The notes below the pieces were generated by a model that was not told where the DNA came from, did no database searches, and saw only the letters and a list, made by a program, of their open reading frames with translations. This document shows positions 5,245-11,187 of a stretch of 11,187 nt of DNA, piece by piece. Source of the stretch: Verrucomicrobiaceae bacterium (GTDB lineage Bacteria > Verrucomicrobiota > Verrucomicrobiae > Verrucomicrobiales > Akkermansiaceae). Position 1 is the stretch's first letter, and each line of letters opens with the position of its first letter. The position numbers and the translations under genes were made by a program. Location of the stretch: contig CANBTO010000116.1 in the NCBI GenBank assembly GCA_947372405.1, positions 1 to 11,187 of the forward strand, read 5' to 3'.

Positions 5245-6231
5245 ATGAACCCTCGCCACGCAGCGATCTGCCTGATCGCCCTCGCCACCGCTTCCTGCGA
5301 CAAGGCCAAGAACCTTGCCGACAAGGCGTCCTCGGCGGTGCGGGAACAGATCGCCGCCAAAACCGGATCCGATGATCCAAAGAAAATCGACCCCGAGCTC
5401 CAGAAGCTTGTGGACCAGAATGCGGATGGCGTCGTCTTCCGCAAGGACCTCGCCTTTCCCAAAAGTCTCGAAGTCAGGACCACCCGCCACCGCGAACTGT
5501 CAGGCAGGTTCTATCAGTCGTCCGCCATCAGCAAGCGCTCCGATACGGTGAAGGGCACCGAGGTCAACATCTTCAAACTGGAGCGCTCGGTCGGCGAGGT
5601 GCGCTACACGCTGGAGCAGTCGAGCTTCTCGCTTCCCTTGGCCGGTGACGCCAACGCGGCGGCGCAGCAAACGGCCAATCCGTTGGAACAGGTGGCTCCC
5701 TCGACCAAGCCGGTCACCTTCCGCAAGAACGGCAAGTCCTGGAGGTCCGATGACAGCGACGGCTTCCGCGCCGCGGTCCTTTCGAAAACGCTCACCCCGG
5801 TGTTCGACGAACTTCTGATAGAAAACGCGCTCGCCCCGCGCACGCTCTGGTTTTCGAAACGCCGCGTGAAAATCGGCGAGGAGCTGGTCATCAGCGGGGA
5901 TTCCCTGCCCATGCTGCTCGCAGGGAAAGCCAAGGGATCGTTCAAGCTGAAGCTGGAATCCATCGAGGCCGTCGGCGGCCACCCGTGCGGCGTGTTTTCC
6001 GTTTCCGGCGATTACACGCGCAAGGCGTTTCCGGATTTCAACGGCAATGAAACGGACGAGGACGTCACCATCCAGTCCGGCAAAATCTGGCTCTCGCTCA
6101 TCCATCCGGTCATCCTCAAGGAGGAACTCGACACCATCCAGAGCTTCAAGTCCGGCGGCCAGGGCGGTGCTTTCGAGCGCGGCCAGGGCACCGTCAAGGT
6201 GTCGATCAAGCGGGATTGGAAAATTCCCTGA
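5245..6231 (+). CDS. Predicted lipoprotein of unknown function
   Basis: Family not recognised. The 328-residue product begins with a short signal peptide (MNPRHAAICLIALATASC) whose Cys18 could be lipidated. The lipobox TASC has Thr instead of the usual Leu at -3, so it is acceptable but not ideal. An Ala/Lys-rich helical stretch (DKAKNLADKASSAVREQIAA) follows, then LVDQNADGVVFRKDLAFPKS. The rest is probably beta-rich: FKLERSVGEVRYTLEQSSF, LWFSKRRVKIGEELVISGDS, SFKLKLESIEAVGGHPCGVF and a C-terminal KVSIKRDWKI. This suggests a periplasm-facing, barrel- or sandwich-like domain. Its ATG is four bases after the cysE stop, which suggests translational coupling, and no Shine-Dalgarno is seen. A GT4 gene follows after 38 bases. 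It could serve the envelope or the surface-glycan locus, but nothing in the sequence proves this. Confidence 0.8.
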   Translation: MNPRHAAICLIALATASCDKAKNLADKASSAVREQIAAKTGSDDPKKIDPELQKLVDQNADGVVFRKDLAFPKSLEVRTTRHRELSGRFYQSSAISKRSDTVKGTEVNIFKLERSVGEVRYTLEQSSFSLPLAGDANAAAQQTANPLEQVAPSTKPVTFRKNGKSWRSDDSDGFRAAVLSKTLTPVFDELLIENALAPRTLWFSKRRVKIGEELVISGDSLPMLLAGKAKGSFKLKLESIEAVGGHPCGVFSVSGDYTRKAFPDFNGNETDEDVTIQSGKIWLSLIHPVILKEELDTIQSFKSGGQGGAFERGQGTVKVSIKRDWKIP

Positions 6232-6259
6232 TCCAAACGTGGTAGGAATCGCGGAATGA

Positions 6260-6291
6260 GCTTGGATTGATGGTTGATTTAGGCTTGGATT
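6260..6291 (+). repeat. Two 9-base direct repeats across the GT4 start
   Basis: GCTTGGATT occurs at 6260-6268 and 6283-6291, 23 bases apart, on either side of the candidate ATG at 6270. It could be a binding site if translation starts at 6309, or simple coding coincidence (the second copy encodes GLD). Confidence 0.3.
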
Positions 6292-7658
6292 TGGCTCCCC
6301 GCACCGACATGAGGTATTTTGATATCACAAGATTGTGCAAACGAGCCACCTCACAGGGGCCGAGCGGCATTGATCGCGTGGATCTCGCCTACCTCCAGTG
6401 GCTGCGCTCACTCGGCCCAGTGGACTACCTGGTGAACGGAGTGGCGGGGTTCTCCATGATCGACAGCCGCCTCGGGGATGCCTTCGCGGACCGGTTGGAG
6501 GCGATCTGGCGCGGGGAGGCCGAAGGTTTCACCGCCAAACAACTCAGCCCGTTCCGTGACACCGCGCAGCGATTGAGGGTCGCTGCGAAATGGCGCGCAA
6601 GGCGTGCCGGTCTGGCGGCGATCCATGGGGCGGAGCGTCTCCATGATCTACGTGACAAGCATGATCTCGACCTTTTGGACCCGTCCGCCGGAGAAGGAGC
6701 CTACCGGGTGGACGCCAAGTGGCGGGCGAGGCGGAACGGGGGGTGCTTTTTCGGGATTTCCCACTCGATGCTCGGTCGCACGGCCTACATGGCGGCACTG
6801 GCAAAACAGGAGAACCTCAAACGCGTTTTGTTCATCCACGACACGATCCCCTGCGATTATCCCGAATACTGCCGCGAGCATGAAGGTGCCAAACACCTGC
6901 TGCGGCTCAGGAACGCCTTCCGCCATGCGACGCACCTGGTGGTGAACTCCGAATACACCGCCCGCAGACTGGAGCATTGGAGGCAGGTGCTGGGCGGAGC
7001 CGAGGTGCCGGTGGAGGTCATTCCGATCGGAGTGGACGAGGGCTTGCTGGATCATGCCCGCTATCAACAGCCGCCCTTCGTTGCCAAGCGTCCTTATTTC
7101 GTGATGCTGGGCACGATCGAACCGCGCAAGAACCACGGCCTGCTGCTTCATCTCTGGCGTCATTTTGTCGAAACCATGCGTCCGGATGAAATTCCGGAAC
7201 TCATCCTCGTCGGTCGGCGGGGTTGGGACAACGAATCGGTGTTCCGTCATTTGGACCGCTGTGAGTCGCTGCGCGGCCATGTCCGCGAGATGAACGGAGT
7301 GCTCGATGACGAGCTCTGGCCGCTGCTGAGAGGTGCGCGGGCCATGCTTTTCCCGTCATTCGTGGAAGGCTGGGGCATGCCCATGGTGGAGGCGCTGGCG
7401 CTGGGAGTGCCGGTAATCGGATCGGACATTCCGCCGTTCCGCGAGGCAGGGCAGGGGATTCCGGAGCTCCTTTCGCCGCTCGATGGCAACGGTTGGGCGG
7501 CGAGGGTCCTCGAATACGCGGCTAGAGGTTCCCTCGCAAGGAAGGAGCAGAAGGAAAGGCTGGTGAATTTCCGCCCGCCATCGTGGGAACGCCATTTCGA
7601 CAAGCTCGCGGGATGGATCGGTCTCAAGCACGCCGGCACGCCTTCCACGGGCGCATGA
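6270..7658 (+). CDS. GT4-family (GT-B fold) glycosyltransferase with a DxTRL/GIDRV N-terminal domain
   Basis: The 462-residue product probably transfers a sugar from a nucleotide-sugar donor to a growing surface glycan at the inner face of the membrane. The C-terminal half is a typical GT4 donor domain: VIPIGVDEG, FVMLGTIEPRKNH (277-289), LILVGRRGWDNE, and the E-x7-E motif EGWGMPMVE (Glu366 and Glu374) followed by ALALGVPVIGSDIPPFREAG. The N-terminal half starts with YFDITRLCKRATSQGPSGID and RVDLAY, a signature I associate with GT4 enzymes of polysaccharide loci. It then has an insert with two copies of AKWRARR, 43 residues apart, before LFIHDTIPCDYPEYC. ATG 6270 has only a short GGA before it, and ATG 6309 (MRYFDITRL) is an equally plausible start. 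The stop overlaps an ATG at 7655 (ATGA), and KpsC follows. Donor and acceptor sugars cannot be read from the sequence. Confidence 0.88.
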   Translation: MVDLGLDLAPRTDMRYFDITRLCKRATSQGPSGIDRVDLAYLQWLRSLGPVDYLVNGVAGFSMIDSRLGDAFADRLEAIWRGEAEGFTAKQLSPFRDTAQRLRVAAKWRARRAGLAAIHGAERLHDLRDKHDLDLLDPSAGEGAYRVDAKWRARRNGGCFFGISHSMLGRTAYMAALAKQENLKRVLFIHDTIPCDYPEYCREHEGAKHLLRLRNAFRHATHLVVNSEYTARRLEHWRQVLGGAEVPVEVIPIGVDEGLLDHARYQQPPFVAKRPYFVMLGTIEPRKNHGLLLHLWRHFVETMRPDEIPELILVGRRGWDNESVFRHLDRCESLRGHVREMNGVLDDELWPLLRGARAMLFPSFVEGWGMPMVEALALGVPVIGSDIPPFREAGQGIPELLSPLDGNGWAARVLEYAARGSLARKEQKERLVNFRPPSWERHFDKLAGWIGLKHAGTPSTGA

Positions 7659-7699
7659 GGGTTGACAACGCGAGGGATGGCCGGGGAAGCTCGGGGCGG

Positions 7700-9718
7700 A
7701 TGAAGATGCATCAGGGTGAAGCGGCGTGGATCTATCGGAAAGTGCTGCGACACCCCTTGCTGCCGTCATTCCTGCTCCATCAGGACCCGCAGCGGACGCC
7801 GGTACGGGTGGGTTGGGGCATGCGGCCCAGCGGACGCGCGGCGCTCAAGGCAGCAGCGCAGGGTGGCAGGCTGCTGCTGATGGAGGATGCGTTCGTCCGT
7901 TCCATCCGCCCGGGTGCGGGGACTGCGGTGTATGGCCTGATCGCGGATTCGCAGGGCATTCATTACGACGCCACCGGCAGATCGGACCTGTTGGAGGCGC
8001 TTCACTCCGGCCAGCCATGCGGGTGGATGCGCACCGAGCTTTTGGACAATGAGGACCCCGCCGCCTTGATGCGCCGTTTCCGTGAAACCGGAGCCTCGAA
8101 GTACAATTGGTTTCCCGGCGAATACGCGGACGTGCCACTGCCGAAGCAGGGAATCCTTGTCGTCGATCAAACGCGCGGAGACATGGCGATTCGACACGGC
8201 GGGTTGGCCGAAGGCGATTTCGACCGCATGCTGCGCGCCGCGTTCGAAGAACACGAAGGCGTCCCGATCTATCTGCGAGGGCATCCGGACCATTTCTTCC
8301 GTTCGAAGAAGACCTGCTTCTCGAAGAAGCTGTTAGCTGATCCGCGCATCCGTTTCCTTTCGCCTGATCTCTCGCCTGCGCAATGTTTCGCATTCTGCCA
8401 CACGGTGATGGTCGGAAGCTCGCTGATGGGCATGGAGGCGCTGGTCCACGGCCGGAAGGTCGTCACCTTCGGCCGGCCGTTTTTCGCGGGTTGGGGATTG
8501 ACGGACGACCGCAGGGCAGCCGTTTCCCGTGGATGCGCGCTCGATCTAACAACCTTGTTCGGGATGGCGTACCTCCGCTACTGCCATTACTTCGATCCGG
8601 ACACCAGGGAACCCTGCGGACTTGGCGCAATCCTCGATCACATCGCCCTTCAGAAGGAGATGTTCCGCAGGAACCGCGGGCTCACCGTGAGTGTCGGCTT
8701 CTCGCCGTGGAAACGCCGGATCGTGCCCGATTACCTGCGAAGTCCGGCAGGCACGCTGCTGCAGGTCGGCGCGATGGAGGATGTGGAGAAGATTCCCGGC
8801 CACGAAGGCGCGCGGGTGCTGGTGTGGGGCCGTCGGCCGGAAATCCCCGCCAGCTATCAGAGCCGGGCTGCAAGGGTGGAGGATGGGTTCATCCGCTCCA
8901 AAGGCCTCGGCGCCGCGTTCAACTTCCCATACTCGTGGGTGCTCGATGAGAATGGCATCTACTTCGATGGCGAACGCCCGTCCGATCTGGAGAAGATACT
9001 CAAAGCGGGATTTTCTCTGGAGGAGCTCCGCGAGGCGGTGTTGTTGATCGAGGTGCTGCGCGAGAAACGTCTCACCAAATACAATCTAACAGGCAGCCCG
9101 GTCCGGCTGGACCCCGGCATGGTCCGCGGCCGCAAGGTGATCCTGGTGCCGGGGCAGGTGGAGGCGGACGCCTCGATCGAGTTCGGCAGTCCGGATTTGA
9201 AAACCAACCTCGAGTTGCTGCGGCGCGTGCGGGAGATGGAGCCGGACGCGTTCCTGTTGTTCAAGGCCCACCCGGATCTCGTCGCCGGCACCCGGCACGG
9301 CCACGTCATGCCGGAGGGATACGCGGAGACCTGCGATCTCGCGGTGACCGAGGGCAACGTGCTGGACTGGCTCGATCTCTGCGACGAGGTCCACACGATG
9401 ACCTCCACCGTGGGTTTCGAGGCGCTGATCCGCAAGGTGCCGGTGGTGACTTACGGCATACCGTTCTACGCCGGTTGGGGGCTGACGACGGACCGGCTGC
9501 CATGTCCGCGCCGGGGCCGCCGGCTTACGCTGGAGGAGTTGGCATGCGGCGCGCTTGTCCGTTATCCGAGGTATCTGAATCCGGAGACGGGAGAATTCAC
9601 CACCGCGCTCAAGGTGGCCCGCATCCTGACATCGGACGCCGCCGCCGGAGATCGCAGGGCCTGGCACCTGAAAGCGGTTTCGAAACTGAAGAAACTCTGG
9701 GTGGAAACCGCGCGTTGA
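7700..9718 (+). CDS. kpsC: KpsC-type capsule beta-Kdo glycosyltransferase (two tandem domains)
   Basis: KpsC adds beta-linked Kdo residues from CMP-Kdo to the lipid anchor on which Gram-negative group 2-type capsules are built, at the cytoplasmic face of the inner membrane. The 672-residue product has two homologous halves, as the E. coli protein does. Half one has GWGMRPSGRAAL, MEDAFVRS (61-68), DSQGIHYDA, SKYN, VVDQT (154-158), RGHPD and FFAGWGLTDDR (261-271). Half two has VWGRRPE, VEDGFIRSKGLG (393-404), DENGIYFD, TKYNL, VPGQVEADASI (483-493), KAHPD, TMTSTVGFEAL and FYAGWGLTTDR (589-599), then RRLTLEELACGALVRYPRYL and NPETG. ATG 7700 gives the usual length and has GGGGCGG just upstream. 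ATG 7655, overlapping the GT4 stop, and GTG 7583 are longer alternatives without family support. It is flanked by two GT4 genes, and no KpsS partner or Kdo synthesis gene is visible. The second GT4 gene begins 11 bases after its stop. Confidence 0.93.
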   Translation: MKMHQGEAAWIYRKVLRHPLLPSFLLHQDPQRTPVRVGWGMRPSGRAALKAAAQGGRLLLMEDAFVRSIRPGAGTAVYGLIADSQGIHYDATGRSDLLEALHSGQPCGWMRTELLDNEDPAALMRRFRETGASKYNWFPGEYADVPLPKQGILVVDQTRGDMAIRHGGLAEGDFDRMLRAAFEEHEGVPIYLRGHPDHFFRSKKTCFSKKLLADPRIRFLSPDLSPAQCFAFCHTVMVGSSLMGMEALVHGRKVVTFGRPFFAGWGLTDDRRAAVSRGCALDLTTLFGMAYLRYCHYFDPDTREPCGLGAILDHIALQKEMFRRNRGLTVSVGFSPWKRRIVPDYLRSPAGTLLQVGAMEDVEKIPGHEGARVLVWGRRPEIPASYQSRAARVEDGFIRSKGLGAAFNFPYSWVLDENGIYFDGERPSDLEKILKAGFSLEELREAVLLIEVLREKRLTKYNLTGSPVRLDPGMVRGRKVILVPGQVEADASIEFGSPDLKTNLELLRRVREMEPDAFLLFKAHPDLVAGTRHGHVMPEGYAETCDLAVTEGNVLDWLDLCDEVHTMTSTVGFEALIRKVPVVTYGIPFYAGWGLTTDRLPCPRRGRRLTLEELACGALVRYPRYLNPETGEFTTALKVARILTSDAAAGDRRAWHLKAVSKLKKLWVETAR

Positions 9719-9729
9719 TCTAACAAACC

Positions 9730-10872
9730 ATGTCCACCGGAAGTCCCGACACCGATGACAAGCCGCTTTGGATCGAAGTGGTGACGGACACCTACGTGCC
9801 GGACGTCAACGGCGTGGCTCTTTCGCTTGGCCGCCTCTGCTCCGGTCTGCGCGCGCGGGGCCACCACGTGGAGGTGATCCGTTCCGGCCTCGCCGAGGAC
9901 GAGGGTGGCGAGTGGGTGCCGTGGTGGCCGCTGCCCGGCTACTGGGAGATCCGCGTGGGCGCGCCATGGCCCGGCCAGTTCAGACGCCGCTGGCGGAAAC
10001 AACGGCCGGATGTCGTTTACGTCGCCATCGAATCACCGCTGGGATACTCGGCGGTCGCCGCGGCGAGAGGTCTCGGCATCCCGGTGGTTGGTGGGTTTCA
10101 CACGAATTTCCGCGAATACCTGCACCGCTATGGCATGCCGCGTTTCGCCGAGAAGGTCTGGATCTATCAGAAATGGTTTCACAGCCGGCTCGCACGCACA
10201 CTGGTGCCCTCGCCTGACGCGCGCGACAAGCTGGTGCAGGCGGGCTTTTCGAGCGTGGGAGTGTTGGGACGCGGCGTGGACACCGTGCTTTTTGATCCGG
10301 CCAAACGCAGTGAAACCATCCGTGCCGAATGGGGTGCCGGACCGGAGACCCCGGTGGTGGCCGTCGTAGGCCGCGTCTCGCCGGAAAAGAACATCGAACT
10401 CGCCATCCGCGCCTTCGACCACATGCGGCCGCTCCACCCGGGCCTGGTATGCGTCGTGATCGGCGATGGCCCGGCCCGCGCGGCGCTTGAGGCGGCGAAT
10501 GCCGGCGTGCGTTTCACCGGTTATCGCAGGGGCGAGGATCTGGCGGCTTGTTACGCCTCCGCGGACATCCTGCTTTTTCCCAGCGAGACGGAAACCTTCG
10601 GCAACGTCCTGCTGGAAGGCATGGCCAGCGGTCTGGCCGCCGTAGCATACGACGATGCCGCCGCTGCATGGCACGGAGTGCACGGCGGCAACCTGCTCAA
10701 GGTGCCGAAAGGCGATGTGGATTCGTTCCTCGCGGCATCGTGCTCGATGCTGGACCGTCCCTTGAGGAGGACGATCTCCATTGGTGCCAGGAAAACCGCG
10801 GAGGCCCTTTCCTGGGCTGGTGTCGTGGTCGAAATGGAAAACATCCTGTGGGAAGTCTCGAAGAAACCCTAA
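9730..10872 (+). CDS. GT4-family glycosyltransferase, mannosyltransferase-like
   Basis: The 380-residue product resembles GDP-mannose-dependent alpha-mannosyltransferases and SqdX-like enzymes of family GT4. The acceptor-side domain has [19 protein letters not shown] (18-36, the usual family start with the N-G-V loop) and [14 protein letters not shown] (122-135). The donor domain has [30 protein letters not shown] (212-229), VVIGDGPAR and the E-x7-E motif ETFGNVLLE (Glu288 and Glu296). The G-x-P-V-V that usually follows reads GLAAVAYDD here. It has no signal peptide or membrane segment, so it should be a cytosolic, membrane-associated enzyme. The ATG lies 11 bases after the kpsC stop with an A/C-rich TAACAAACC spacer and no Shine-Dalgarno. 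It is likely to extend or branch the glycan started by KpsC. The specific sugar is a guess from the family. Confidence 0.9.
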   Translation: MSTGSPDTDDKPLWIEVVTDTYVPDVNGVALSLGRLCSGLRARGHHVEVIRSGLAEDEGGEWVPWWPLPGYWEIRVGAPWPGQFRRRWRKQRPDVVYVAIESPLGYSAVAAARGLGIPVVGGFHTNFREYLHRYGMPRFAEKVWIYQKWFHSRLARTLVPSPDARDKLVQAGFSSVGVLGRGVDTVLFDPAKRSETIRAEWGAGPETPVVAVVGRVSPEKNIELAIRAFDHMRPLHPGLVCVVIGDGPARAALEAANAGVRFTGYRRGEDLAACYASADILLFPSETETFGNVLLEGMASGLAAVAYDDAAAAWHGVHGGNLLKVPKGDVDSFLAASCSMLDRPLRRTISIGARKTAEALSWAGVVVEMENILWEVSKKP

Positions 10873-10883
10873 CAAACAAGAAC

Positions 10884-11187
10884 ATGTCATTCCGCACCTC
10901 GCCCGCCGATCTCGAAGGCATGCCTCCGGGAGTACCGCACATTATCGGCAACGAGGCCGCGGAGAGGTTCTCGTTCTATGGCATGAAGGCGGTGCTCGCC
11001 GTATTCATGGTGCAGTATCTCCACCTCATGGACGGCCACGGCGCCGGCATCCTGAACGAGGCGGAGGCCACCGAGCGTGTCCATCTTTTCAACTCGGCGG
11101 TCTATTTCACTCCCTTCCTTGGAGCTGTTCTGTCGGACGCCCTCCTTGGAAAATACCGCACCATCATCCTGCTTTCTCTGGTTTATT
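10884..11187 (+). CDS. POT/PTR-family proton-coupled peptide transporter, N-terminal part (partial)
   Basis: POT (PTR2) transporters are major-facilitator proteins of the inner membrane that import di- and tripeptides with protons. The visible 101 residues contain the family start: [20 protein letters not shown] with GM after it, close to the conserved E-R-F-S-F/Y-Y-G-M of helix 1. [15 protein letters not shown] completes that helix. [20 protein letters not shown] with [12 protein letters not shown] gives the second and third helices and the family DxxxGKYxTI loop. The gene continues past the right edge. It starts 11 bases after the GT4 stop with spacer CAAACAAGAAC and no Shine-Dalgarno, in the same direction as the glycan genes, but its family gives no reason to link it to glycan synthesis. 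Confidence 0.9.
   Translation, partial: MSFRTSPADLEGMPPGVPHIIGNEAAERFSFYGMKAVLAVFMVQYLHLMDGHGAGILNEAEATERVHLFNSAVYFTPFLGAVLSDALLGKYRTIILLSLVY

Noticed and set aside
4545..5483. Minus-strand 312-residue open frame opposite cysE
   Set aside because: It lies antisense to a clear cysE with catalytic motifs, and its composition is that of a reverse-complement frame. It has no domain.
7583..7699. Longer kpsC start at GTG 7583 or ATG 7655
   Set aside because: The added residues overlap or abut the GT4 end and have no family similarity. ATG 7700 gives the usual KpsC length and has a purine-rich site.
8070..8100. Second parS-like site inside kpsC (TTTCCGTGAAAC)
   Set aside because: Best alignment reaches only about 10 of 16 positions, which is expected by chance, and it lies in conserved coding sequence.
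10033..10890. Minus-strand 285-residue open frame opposite the second GT4 gene
   Set aside because: The plus strand has a full GT4 protein with E-x7-E, and the antisense frame shows no motif.

Overview
The window looks like chromosomal DNA of a GC-rich Gram-negative bacterium. My best guess is a Verrucomicrobiota member of the Luteolibacter/Akkermansiaceae type. The guess rests on the mix of genes (ParB, a LolC/E-type permease, a eukaryote-like SET protein, a KpsC-type Kdo transferase) and on the scarcity of Shine-Dalgarno sequences at obvious starts. It is inference, since no rRNA or other marker gene is present. Coding density is high, the longest gap between genes is about 160 bases, and I found no tRNA, rRNA, CRISPR array, insertion sequence or phage gene.

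Region 1 (1-1608), minus strand: parB (545-1447), followed downstream by the 5' part of a LolC/LolE-family lipoprotein-export permease that runs off the left edge and has no visible canonical start codon. No parA is adjacent. The gap between parB and the divergent gene carries a weak parS-like 16-mer.

Region 2 (1609-2868), plus strand: a two-gene operon of an unrecognised secreted protein and a compact SET-domain lysine methyltransferase with a complete post-SET cysteine motif. The two are joined by a good AAGGA ribosome binding site overlapping the first stop codon.

Region 3 (2885-3964), minus strand, convergent with region 2: two small proteins, each a coiled coil with a single C-terminal membrane segment. 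They form an operon behind a near-consensus sigma70-type promoter (TTGAGC-17-TAAAAT) whose 5' leader holds a perfect 9-bp hairpin.

Region 4 (3965-5240): a CymR-like Rrf2 regulator (minus) and serine acetyltransferase cysE (plus) face away from each other with overlapping start codons. A 15-bp palindrome lies at the junction. Both proteins end in isoleucine, and the regulator ends in the MFYI tail of CymR, which suggests that both could dock on the cysteine synthase CysK and sense cysteine supply.

Region 5 (5245-11187), plus strand: a run of closely spaced genes. They are a predicted lipoprotein of unknown function, a GT4 glycosyltransferase with an unusual N-terminal region, a two-domain KpsC-type beta-Kdo transferase, a second GT4 glycosyltransferase, and the start of a POT/PTR-family peptide transporter. 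The three transferases probably build a Kdo-linked surface polysaccharide, and the transporter looks like an unrelated neighbour. Nothing here is clearly a wholly new system. The strongest leads are the cysE/Rrf2 junction with its shared Ile tails, the SET methyltransferase operon, and the KpsC locus lacking KpsS.
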